Part shown: positions 48,043-59,031 of the stretch, piece after piece | Layout: every line of letters starts with the position of its first letter | Position numbering within the stretch: the stretch's first letter is position 1 | Origin: Perognathus longimembris pacificus | Taxonomy: Eukaryota > Chordata > Mammalia > Rodentia > Heteromyidae | Length of the DNA: 64,000 bases | Assembly: GCF_023159225.1 (NCBI RefSeq) | Contig: NC_063181.1 | Location: 22,346,073-22,410,072 of the forward strand | Reading direction: 5' to 3' | Made by a program: the position numbers and the translations under genes | The notes under the pieces: generated by a model | Seen by the model: the letters and a program-made list of their open reading frames with translations, nothing else | Database searches by the model: none | What the model was told of the DNA's origin: nothing

Positions 48043-48244
48043 GGGCTTGGGGATGTAGCGTAGTGGTAGAGTGCTTGCCTTGATATATGATGCCCTGGGA
48101 TCGATTCCTCAGCACTACATATATAGAAAAGGCCAAAAGTGGTGCTGTGGCTCAAGAGGTAGAGTGCTAGCCTTGAGCAAAAGTAGCCAGGAACAGTGCT
48201 CATGCCATGAGTCCAAGCCCCAGGACTGGCAAGAAAAATAAAAT
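48043..48244 (+). repeat. IDL-Geo-like dimeric SINE
   Basis: Starts 'gggcttggggatgtagcgta', with the B box at 'gggatcgattcc' and the Geo-like A box at 'gtggctcaagaggtagag'. Flanked by 'agtagtagaa' (48033-48042) and 'agtaatagaa' (48245-48254), a 10-base duplication with one mismatch. Confidence 0.92.
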
Positions 48245-48256
48245 AGTAATAGAAAA

Positions 48257-48500
48257 GCTAGGTACCAGTGACTCACACCCATAATCCTTTCTACTCCAGA
48301 GGCTGAGATCTGAGGATCATGGTTTAAGGACAGCCCATGCAAAGAAAGTCTGTGAAACTCTGATCTCCAATGAAACACTAAAAAGGGCCAGAAGTGGAGC
48401 TGTGGCTCAAGTGGTAGAGTGCAAGCCTTGAACACAAAAGCTCAGGGATAGGGTCCCGGCCCTGCATTCAAGCTTTAGGACCAACCAGCACCAAAATACA
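48257..48500 (+). repeat. Composite 7SL-like plus Geo-like SINE
   Basis: It follows the IDL-Geo copy almost directly. The left half has 'gtgactcacacccataatcc' and 'gaggctgagatctgaggatc'. The right half is 'gccagaagtggagctgtggc' with 'tcaagtggtagagtgcaagc'. The tail is 'caaacaaacaaaaaa'. Side by side with its neighbour, it shows that one right-hand module is shared by two SINE types. Confidence 0.88.
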
Positions 48501-49026
48501 AACAAACAAAAAAGTCATAGAAAATAGGGAGAAGTGTAAGACCTTGTCATCTCAGGCAGATCTAGGAAACTTTTGCAGGCATGCCAGTAGACAAGGATGG
48601 GGAGGGGGAAGGGGTCATTGTGATCTAAACCAGCATGCAAGGAAATCACAGGGGAAGAAGTACAACATACAGCCTTTTCAAAAGAGATTGAGTCGACTAG
48701 AGCAGAGACTTCACAGGGGCTGCTACATTGTAAGGGGATAGTGGGAAATGAGGCAAGAAAAGAAAATTGGAAGCAGATTGTAGAGAGGGGGCTTAATGCC
48801 TGGCAAGGAATGAAGACCTTGTACTATTAGTATTGGGCAGCTCTTGAAGGGTTTGGCGAGAGGGAGTGACATGATGAAAAGGTATTTGGGAAGATTAATT
48901 CAACAGCTGTGTGCTAGGCAGGCAGGAGGGAGATGAGTCAGAAAGCAGCTGTTACAGGTGTTCAAGGGGCATTTAGATTTTGCTGGTCCTGTTTCCAAAG
49001 TAAATATGTATGTGGGTGTGTAAGTG
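48501..49026. other. Unannotated sequence
   Basis: G-rich on the plus strand in part; no gene or repeat is recognised. Confidence 0.4.
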
Positions 49027-49048
49027 CACACACACACACACACACACA
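49027..49048. repeat. (CA)n microsatellite, short
   Basis: Eleven CA units. Confidence 0.95.
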
Positions 49049-51589
49049 TGCCCTCACTTTGGCTTATGCCATGTTAACCGTCTAACAATGGGATAGGTTT
49101 TTATCAAGAACTGTTGTTTTTCTATATAATATTAAAATGAATAGACCCTTTTAGGAGGAAAAAGCAGTTATTTGTCCTCTCCATTATTTTTGTGATTCAT
49201 AGTGACAGGCTAACTGAAAAACTGTCAGGGAAATAGAAAAAAAAGAATAGGAATTGGTGAAAATGAGTGAATGCTTTACTAAGGAAATGTTTATTACCAT
49301 GGTTCTCATCATTATGAGTTAATTACAGGCTCTCAGCAAATATCCCATTGTGAACTCAGATGTGCAATATGTTTTATTTGGAAAAAAAAAGTGAAATGCT
49401 GATTTCCTTTCCAGCGTTCAGTTGTATTTCCTGCTATTTTAAGACCACTCAGTGGTACCAATGTAGTTTTGACAGCCGATTATCCCAGCATGCTCTTGCA
49501 GTGTATTTTAACTATAATGCCTTTTAAAAGCTTCAATTGCAAAAACCGACTTCTCTCTTAATTGATCAGATGTGCATATCTAGAGTTGTCTGAACACTAT
49601 TTGTGTAATATCTGGAATAAATTAACTGACGTGGTCAGACTCAATGAACACCTGTTAGAAGAAGACAGCATTAAACTTCCTTTGAGAAATGCCTACTTAC
49701 TAATTTCCCCTAGACTTCTATCCCCCTATCCTTGAGTAAGGATATCAAAAGAAAGAGTAAACCTCACTCAAAGGGAGTAAAACTTCCTTTGAGAGTTCAC
49801 CATCTCAATGACGAATCCTAGTGTGTCATGGGACCACGATGACAGTTGTAGGCATTGCAAACCTCAGACTTTGCCCGCTCCACCTTCTTCTGGTGAACTT
49901 GCTTCAGAGAATGGCCTGGTACACATTCTCCAAGCCAAAGGTGACTTTACCTAGGAGGAATCCTCCACGTTAATGCTGCCCTTAGTGCCTGTTAACTACA
50001 ATTCATTGTTTAAAAGCTGACGTCTGTGATTGATTCAGGCACAGGGCCCTTGCTTAATTTACTTTGGTTTGATTTTTTTTTCTCTGCCCTCCCAATTGGC
50101 TTCTCCAGAGGAGGAAAGTCAGACAGTAGTTACTGCTTTGGAAAGAAAAGATAAGCTGAGCGCTTTGGAATGCATTTTTCTAACACTCCTTTGCCAAGTG
50201 TTACATGACTATATCAAATTTCTTTAGACTCTGCTAATGAGAAACAGACAATTCCACAGAAAATACAACCAAGAGATTTGCGGTAATAGAGGATTTCACA
50301 AAGACACATGGCTCCAAATGGCACTGAGATTATGTGCTTGAGCTTTCTCAGTCTTGCTTTCTTTTCATGTTTGAGTAGGCAGTATGGGTGATTATTGGGT
50401 CAAAGAAGGGCAGAGGCCCTGTCTACTCATTATAAATGTGCATGTGTGTAAAATTTTCACACATAATATAATATTTCAAAGTTATTTTTATGAAGGATTG
50501 AGGGTCTCGGAACTTAAACAAAACTGCTTATCATTGTTTCCAAGAAATACTGAGAAGGAATCAGAGCTTTTTTTTTTTTTTTCACATCCTTAAGAATCAT
50601 TTGCAGATTTGGGGGCTACAGATATTTTAATGTTTAGTTTTTCAGCTGGCTTTGGAGGTTTGAGCAATATTCAGAGACACATGAGTGTTTGCCTTGCTTA
50701 ATAAAAGATATACTCAAAGGTATAGCTACAGCATTTTTATATACAAAAGGTTTCTTACAGGCAGGGGTTGATATTGACAGAAGTGTAATTTTGAAATTAA
50801 AAAGAAATATCCCAACCAAAAAAAAATGACCAGAGTCATCTTTCTTAAGAAATCTTTATCCAACCTTATATCCCCAGTGCTAGGAAGCTAGAAAGTATAT
50901 TATTATTATTTTCAAGAAGACTACAAACTGTAAACCACATCATTCTCTCTGATCACTCACCACAAACAAGACCCAGTTCATCTTTTAAGAAAAATCACTT
51001 AACACAAGACATATAATTTTGTTGGCATTATTAGTAAGCATTGTGTTACAGAGTCAACTCATTCTTTTCTATGAAAAAAGGTCTGACAAATATTTCATAG
51101 CTGTGGCTTTTGAGCAGTATTCTAACTTTCACTCTTGAAGTTGTCTTTCAGCAGATATGCCAATCAGAAGTCTTTAACAGATGAAATCCATCTTCTCTGC
51201 TTGTCTTTGAAAACTATAAGGATTTCAATATGCACCTGAAATATTCACTGTGTGGACAATACTCTAAGCAGTACATGAATCTCCTGAGTACTTCAACTAT
51301 TTCTTATTTATTCAAGTCCTTCTTTCCCTTTTTTTTTTCTTTTTCCAATGACCCTTCATGCCTATGACTGGCCAAACTGCCTTTGCCTTATAGATAAGTT
51401 AAGTTTTGATAGTATTTAACATTCCTCAAATCCTTTACTTGGTTAGCTTAATGATGGCTCAAAAAAGAACATATTTTGCACTATGAATCATTTTTCTTTA
51501 CTCTTTTTTCCCATTATTTTTTCCATTTATTTTAAATACACACCGCTTATAAAATCATCTATTAATCATGCACCAGTGGTTCATGTATA
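49049..51589. other. Largely unique sequence, candidate conserved noncoding DNA at 49290-49660
   Basis: No repeat or gene is recognised in 2.5 kb. 49290-49660 has even composition and enhancer-like words ('catcattatgagttaattac', 'cttaattgatcagatgtgc'). The rest is ordinary. Confidence 0.35.
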
Positions 51590-51778
51590 TATTTTTACCT
51601 ACTTGGGTAGGTGCGACCTGGAGGGTCAGTTTAAAGACAGCCTAGGAAAAATAGTTATGATACTCCATTTCCAGCTAACAGCAAAATACCAGACCAGAGA
51701 GATGGCGCAAGTGGCAGAGCAACACCTATGAGCAAAGTGAATACCAGTTCAAAAGGTCTGAGTTTAAGCCTTGGTTTT
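51590..51778 (+). repeat. Composite 7SL-like plus Geo-like SINE, old copy
   Basis: 'gtcagtttaaagacagccta' (7SL-like) then 'gagagatggcgcaagtggca' and 'ctgagtttaagccttgg' (Geo-like A and B box regions). Its tail has become the CA microsatellite that follows. Confidence 0.7.
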
Positions 51779-51782
51779 CACA

Positions 51783-51828
<46 letters not shown>
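51779..51828. repeat. (CA)n microsatellite at a SINE tail
   Basis: About 24 CA units with one 'cata' interruption, directly at the 3' end of the composite SINE. Confidence 0.96.
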
Positions 51829-51829
<1 letters not shown>

Positions 51830-52163
51830 TTCTCTGTTAATATCTAATTAGTAGAGGGGAAATTCATTGTCTGGAATGAGGCACTTTGCCAATGTGATTA
51901 CTATATTCTAACTTTGATTAGTATGAGAAATGTGCTCACAAATTGACCTGTGACCCACACACTCAAGATCTCAGCTCACTTGGCTTCACTATTTGTTTGT
52001 CTCTGGTTTGGATAGAAAAAATGACAAGTGTGTATTACTTTTTAATGCATGATTCCAAGCAAGTAAAGCAGGATCCTTTATAAAGGATTTTTGAATGAGA
52101 AAATGGATACTTTACTAGAACTTTAAAAGCAATAAGACAATTCTTATTTACTTACACATCTAA

Positions 52164-52210
52164 CATACATATATACATATGTTATATATATATACATATA
52201 TATATACATA
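52164..52210. repeat. (TA)n/(CATA)n simple repeat
   Basis: Alternating 'tatata' and 'catata' words. Confidence 0.85.
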
Positions 52211-52574
52211 TTTTTTCTTCTAATGTCAGCCAGGAAGTACTGCATGTAAAGAGCTTATGGTCATAAAACACTACAAACTTTACAGATTTTCTTTCCATAT
52301 ACTACTTTTTTTTCTTACAAAGTACAGTAGAACATTTAAAGTAGCCCTAAACAATTCCATCTGATCACCGTCTAAAATCTATTTTCAGTTTTCATTTTCA
52401 ATATCATTTTACAAATATCACTATTTGCTTTTTTCCCCTTATCCCAATCTCAGCTTCTTCTAAACTTTGTGAACAGAAATTCCTCCCTGCAGAAAAAAGC
52501 ACATGCTAAGTTTTGTCACAGAGCAAACTGCTGTGAAAAGTAAGTCCAAAAGAGCAAAAATCAATATATATCTA

Positions 52575-52645
52575 AGTCTTATGATGTGTCAGACACTGTC
52601 AGAGATAACTTTTTATATGTGTTTTTATAATTAAAATGGAATTAT
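52575..52645 (-). repeat. Possible MIR fragment
   Basis: 'atgatgtgtcagacactgtc' resembles the reversed 3' end of MIR. Too short to be sure. Confidence 0.4.
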
Positions 52646-52855
52646 TTTAGGATTGTTGTTTTACTATATTATGTATTAAACTGTATTGTGTTTATTTTAT
52701 TGTTGTTACTTAATTATTTTGATAGTGTGACTTGATCACAGTGCAGAGCCTGAACTAATAGAACACTCTTTCCAAGGAATAAGACATATTAAATATAACT
52801 TCAATAATATTATTTATAAAATAGGATATTCTACAAGAAATAAAGAATGTCTGAG

Positions 52856-53095
52856 AGCTGGGCACCAAAGTCTCGTTTCTGTAATACTAGCAACTCAGGA
52901 AGTTTGAGATCAGCCAGGCAGAAAAGTTCAAGATACTCCATCTCCAAAATAATCAGCAAACTGCTAGATTGGAGGTCTGGCTCAAGTTATAGAAAGCCAA
53001 CTGAACAAGTGAAATGAGTGAATATGAGGTTCTGAATTCAAAGTTCAGTACTAGCAAATAATAATAATGATGATAAGAATAATAATAATGAAGAC
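52856..53095 (+). repeat. Composite 7SL-like plus Geo-like SINE with (AAT)n tail
   Basis: 'gagctgggcaccaaagtctc' and 'tgtaatactagcaactcagg' are 7SL-like. 'ggaggtctggctcaagttat' and 'ctgaattcaaagttcagtac' are the Geo-like box regions. The tail is an ATA/ATG-rich simple repeat (53058-53092). Confidence 0.75.
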
Positions 53096-56000
53096 GTTAT
53101 CTTTAAAAACTCAGTGTCCTTTGTAGTTATCATCAGTGGGTTTAAGTGTAAACACAAATAAGAGAAATTTAACTCACACATCAGGAAGCATGCACATATT
53201 GTTGTTTCCAAAATATGCCTTGAAAAATATTAATAAACTTGGGGTATTTTATGAGAAATAGCAAAAGTATATTTGAGGGCTGATTATGTACATCATGGCC
53301 TAGAAAACTTTTTTAATAAAAAAATACTACCTTACCCTTAAAGAGCTGAAAAAATGGAGCCCTGAAAAAATTAGCAGCTCCTTTAAAATATTACTCTCAG
53401 GAATGCCAAGATGAATTTGACTGTGTCAGTGTCAGCATTTGTTCCTTGGTGTGATAGTTTGTCTTTGTAGCTGAATATCCATGCTTCTTCAAAGCACTGT
53501 AAGCAATGCATTTTTAACAAAATCACAATGACTCTTTTACTTTCATGAAAATTTATTAATACTGACTACTAAATAAAAATGTCAGAGACACAGTAAATTC
53601 CATGCATAAAAAGCATAAAGAAACGCTACATTGGTTAGAGGACAAATAGGAAATGTAATTTACATTCTGAGTAGAAAATGAATTTTTAGTAATGTTAGCC
53701 AAAAAAACAGACTAGAAGCAAAAAGTTAATGGTTCTCATGATACCTGGATAAGAAGGTAAAATTGAAATAAATTAGGCCCTTTTGATGTACAAACAAGGC
53801 TGACTCTAGGCAAGACTCTGAGAACTCTTCCAGAGGTACTAAGACTCCCCTACACCTTTTTCCAAGACCTAAGAGTACTCAATTCCAACCATGAATCATT
53901 ACATCAAATCTTCCAGTCATGAAACTTTTCTGTGACCTGATCTCCATACTTCCATGGCAGAGGTTCTCAAACTTTGGGGGGAATGGCTCACTTAAAGATG
54001 TATGTGCTCAATCTATTTTTACTTTCCAGTAGAAGAAGACCCCAAAATATTTCATGAGGGACAAAATAAAACAACAGCCACCTGTATCCTTACATTCTAG
54101 GGATTCTAACAAATAATATGTGTGGAAACCCAAATAGCAAGGTTCTCAGCATTAGGTTGCAACCAAGGGAACCCATGGAACTGTAGTTCTTGGTTAATTC
54201 TGGAAGCATGGTGCTATCCGTTATTAAATAACAACCTCCACCAATTCAGCAAATATTAGTGACCTTTCACTTCTAGGAAGCTTTACATTATTCAACTATA
54301 ACAGTTCTATACATAGGGCTGAACTTTGAAGCTCTCCCAGAGGGAGGAAAGGAAAAAGGAGGAAGATAGTTATCTCAGTAAACCAGAGAGTTCCATCTCA
54401 TTCCTCAAACTATGTCTTGCAATCAAGATCTTGTTAAGCCACAGCTCTCAAAAGGAACAGTTAGAGTTGTCAGCAATGTCGTTATTGGTTGTGTTAGTAA
54501 AGACATGGATCAGAGCCAAATAAAAATGAGGGGCAGCCTAGAGGGATGAGAACATATAAAAAATAATTCCAAGTATTGGGTAAATGGCCTTTGAAGATTT
54601 AAATTGAGATCTTAGATCTTAAATTGATATCTTAGCCACACTATTGTAGAGAAGGAATCTCAGTGTGGAGATAATCCTTAATGGGTATATTCAATATTAA
54701 CTTGTTTCTGATTATTTAAACTGGCAGTTTTTCAGAGACCATCCTCGTTTCCCCAACACTTTGGATTATTAATGCTAAATTAGCTGGTCTCATCCATTGC
54801 TTACTCTCTAGTTAGTCTGTAGTGAAGCAACTCTGTCTCACATTCCTGCTGTATGATATCCCCAAGTCTGAACATGTAAGCTACAGATACAAAATATGTT
54901 CTAATGTGAAATTACTATTTTCCTCCCATTATGATTTCCAATTACATTATGCAAATGCTATTCAATTCTATTTACAGTCATCTTTCACTCCTGTGTGGAG
55001 TATACAGGTAGGAAAATGATCTAACCTCCTTCACTTAAGTTATATGTTAGGTTTGGCTAGCTATTGACCAGCTGTAGGCTTTTGGAATGTGAAATTTGAA
55101 TATGTCTAGTTGTTATCAAGGGCTAAGTTCTATTAATAAATCCCTAATGGGAAAAAATCCTGAAGATTTTAGATTTTATCTTCATAGAAGCCAAGGAGAA
55201 ATGTTCATGTGGTTATTCATTATCTATTTCTTTCCATCTTTACTCTGCTCTTTTTATCTTGATACTATTGTTGATGATGGTGGCTCTGATCAAGACAAGG
55301 TGGCAGAAAGACAAAAGATGTATTACTTGGAGTTAGTTTTAGACATGAGGTTTTCTTCTAAAAATTTGGGTCTAGTTGACCCTGAATTCTCTTTGTGTTT
55401 GACCCTTAAAATACTAACAGTGAATCATTGCATGAACAAAAGAACATGCCAAAAGTGAGGGGTCCAAAGCTTATGAAAGCATTTTCCTCATTGATAAAAT
55501 TGGCAGTGACCTTAATCAGGGACTTTCTAAGATTTTTAGTACTGACAGAAATAACCATTTTTCCACTTTGTCTATTTTCATCATAGACACATTTTTTTTC
55601 TGCTCTGATCTTCAGATATGATACTAGTCTCCAGATTCATAGAGCTCTGGAAATCTAGTTAACAGTACTCTTCTTCTACTTGTATGATTCTTATCAAAAT
55701 CTCCCCAAATATGTATCTAAGGAGACTTAACTGAAAAATATTGCAGAGCACAGAAAAACATGTATCTATGAACATAGGAAACAGACAGTTTAAAGCCATT
55801 TTAAACAATTAATTTGGTTAAAACTGTTAATAAGCCTGCATGGGATACAAATTGCTCAAAGGTATATACTACATCCATTTTCTTTAAATTTCTAAATCTT
55901 AGTTGTTTTCTAAATGTTTGCATGGGATATGAAGATTCTAAAATCCAAATGTACTTATTGCAAGATAAAAGCTAATAGTAAATGATTATTTTAAGTCACT

Positions 56001-57089
56001 TGATATTTAGAAACTACAATCTTGATTGCATGGCTGAACTCAATTGCACCCTTTATTCTCCATAAATTAACATGCTATTTCCATCTTCTGTGATTTTCAA
56101 GAAATTGAGGCTCCTAGATATAAAATATAGCTAAATCAGCCAAGTCAGTATCAACCTAGAAGTTTCTAACACCCTCCTCCATATTTACCCTTTGGTTACT
56201 AGCTATGGGTTTGTTCAATTAATAATTTGGATGAACTAAACAATCCAACCAACTGATGGACTCTTCATTTAATTAGTTTTATAGACATCACCTTTAATTA
56301 TTTCTTTATCATAAACTCAAACTGTAATCTTAATAATGGGGCTTCCCCAAATCTGATATTACAGTTATAGTTATTTTTTAATGATTTGTTGTAATTTATG
56401 GATGCTGGAAGTCATGATGCATCACATAATGTTCAAAGTTTCTCCAATAAGAGAACTTACTTTTCAGAAAAGACAACTATAGTTAGCCTTTAAATGCTAT
56501 AGCTATTTAAATAAATGGCTAATATATTCCCTGAAATTAAGTTATTATTTGTAATTTATAGCTCCATAAATTACCTCTAAAAGACATTTACTCATTATCT
56601 GACTTATGTAACCATAACCAATCTATAGATCACCTTTACAATAGCAATAAATAAAAAATGTTAAACAATAAATTACCTCTTAAATTATATCATTAGGCAA
56701 TGAAAGAAACTATCTGTTTAACCAGGTTAAATTGTTACAATTAATAAACTATTGTGTTTTTCTTGATTCTAGTGGACCAACTTAATAGTGTTTCAGTTTA
56801 AAACTTAAGCAAATAGAATTGTAAAAATGTAATGCCAATTATCCTTAGTATTAGAATATATGCAGGTATACACACACATCAATCTATTTCACAAAGAACA
56901 GTAAAGTTGCTCCAAATGTGAAGGGCCACCACCTCTGACTGTGCTGGCCATTAGTTCTACCTAGGCAGGGATTGTCTTAGAGAATCTCTAAAAGCAAAGG
57001 GGTCTACCAAAAAGGAAACAGAAATAATTCAGAGCACAAGTTAGGTATAGAACTTCAGGTGACAGTTCTTGACCTTAGGCTTTATGGTT
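53096..57089. other. Unannotated AT-rich sequence
   Basis: About 4 kb without a gene. 'gcagaggttctcaaactttg' at about 53958 could be the end of an old hAT element, but no partner end was found. The 120-codon plus-strand frame at 55096-55458 includes one hydrophobic stretch (about residues 37-58) and no known motif; I take it as chance. Confidence 0.35.
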
Positions 57090-57559
57090 TGATTGGGAAA
57101 TAGGCAATCTTCGAAGTGTTCTTTACACTAAACCTAAGTGGGCTTCAAATCAGGGAAATATTTTCTACCTCACAGGATTATTTTGACAATGTAAAATGCA
57201 TCACACATATAAAACATCTAGATGTGGAAAAATATAGACTGGTTTTGGACTATCTCCCACCACAACACAAGAGAGTATGAATAGGCTCCTGGCCCAATGT
57301 ACAAAAGGCCATGGATAACTAGGAAAGCGCACTTACCAGAACTACAAAAAAACTGGACTCATGTATTTCCATGATGAAGAATGGTAAGTTGACTTCATTT
57401 GGAATCTTACATCTCATCCCAAATGCATTGACACCTGTAACAGTGTTCCCCAGACATCCCCCAGATGGGTGGAAAGGAAACAGAAATACTCCAGGTCTAA
57501 GCTATTCACTGATTGATTAGCCTGAAGAGCTGTGAGGGAGGGGGAAATACATTTTAACT

Positions 57560-57760
57560 ATCAGCAAGGGCCTTTTATAGACAAAACTTAATTATTTGCA
57601 GGGACCACTGATGTACTAAGTCTAATTACCTGCAGATATACCAGGTACACTGTGACTAAACTGTACATTAAAACCACACTGGTACACTAAGTTTAATCAC
57701 TGCAGATTAATCACCCCTCATGCCCTGGGTTTAATCACAAACAAGGACCCTTTTTCATTA
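57560..57760. repeat. Diverged short direct repeats
   Basis: Related words recur at about 57585 ('acttaattatttgcaggga'), 57616 ('ctaagtctaattacctgcag') and 57686 ('ctaagtttaatcactgcag'), with a looser one near 57728 ('gggtttaatcac'). Spacing is about 30-70 bases. This could be the repeated part of an unrecognised LTR. Confidence 0.45.
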
Positions 57761-58439
57761 CAAACATTGAAAATAATCATTCACAGGAGTAGGTACTTAC
57801 CTTGGCATATTACCCATCCAGAACCAGGTCTGACATACAAACTTTCTAACAACAAGCCCGACACACGAACCTATCCAGATATTGGCTGTAAATGCTGGCA
57901 GTGACATTTATGTGCAACAACTGAGTATCAGACCGGCTCCATTGCCTTTCAATATTTGGAATCACCTTGGATCAAATAACCAAGTCAACAAACATAAACC
58001 TTGCTTGAATTTCAAAGCATTCCACACTTGAAAACAGCCTCCTTCATAAAACTTTCCTCTCTAGCCTTTCCTAATGCCAGACTTCTCAGAGAGATTATTC
58101 CTCTTCCCAATGGCTTTAATGTAATTTAAGTCTTTTCCTCTTCCTCCATCTTTATAGTCCGCACATTGCCTGTTGTCATTGAATTCCATGGTTTTCATGA
58201 TCACGTCCCTGAGACTCAAAATTTTATCTTTCCCCCTAGAACAGATTGGTTCTGCTGCTGCCACAGACTCCTCACAAAGACCTCTATTTCTTGTTATGCA
58301 TCATTATAATCCATTGCCATTTAGTTCCAATAAACTGGGAAGTCCAAGAGCCCAAGCTCATGTCTTCCTGATTCACTGTAAAATCCTTGGCCCTAACAAG
58401 CTACCTGGAATGTCGCATGTGATTCAATGTCTTGTCTAT
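57761..58439. other. Unannotated sequence
   Basis: Somewhat richer in G+C than average, with no gene or repeat recognised. The 95-codon plus frame at 58173 has no known motif and ends in SINE sequence. Confidence 0.35.
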
Positions 58440-58499
58440 CTTCAGATCTCAGCCTCATGAGTATCTAGATTTACAGGCATTAGCCACCAGCACCTGAGA
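58440..58499 (-). repeat. 7SL-like SINE fragment
   Basis: 'cttcagatctcagcctcatg' and 'tttacaggcattagccacca' are the reversed start of the 7SL-like half of the composite SINE. The L1 at 58.5 kb begins about 10 bases further on. Confidence 0.7.
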
Positions 58500-58524
58500 A
58501 ATAAAGCCTAATTGTTTTTTTTTT

Positions 58525-59031
58525 CTCAAATTTTTATTACCAAACTGACGTACAGAGAGGTTACAGTATCATACGTTGGGCATTGGATACATTTCTTGTA
58601 CTGTTTGTTGCCTTGTCCCTCATGCCCCCCTCCTTCTCCCCCTTTCCCACCCCCCCCCCAGGTGTTCAGTTCACTTACACCAAACAGTTTTGCAAGTATT
58701 GCTCTTGTAGTTATTTCTCTTTTTTTACCCTGTGTCTCTCGAATTTGGTATTCCCTTTGAATTTCCTACTTCCAATACCAGTAAACACGGTTTCCAATAT
58801 ACTCAGATAAGATTACAGAGCTAGTGTAGGTACAAACATAGGAAGGTGATACAAAACATTATCAATAATAGAAACTACACATACACATAGGACGTTGAAA
58901 GTAGTTACAACTGTGATATATCACTTGTTTCCATAACATGGAGTTCATTTCAATTAGCATCATCTTATGTGTTCCTAAGGGTATAGCTATTGGGCCTTGT
59001 GATGCTCTGCTATGGCTTGCCTAAACCTGTA
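58525..59031 (-). other. L1 3'UTR
   Basis: The 3'UTR runs from the ORF2 stop (59032-59034) to the tail. It includes the polypurine tract near 58621-58662 and, about 220 bases before the tail, the 'gagacacagggtaaa' site (about 58725-58740) where both short L1 tails at 19.4 and 26.8 kb begin. Confidence 0.85.

Noticed and set aside
55096..55458. 120-codon open frame that might be a small membrane protein
   Set aside because: It has one hydrophobic stretch only, no known motif and no transcript signal. Frames of this length are expected by chance in 64 kb on six frames.
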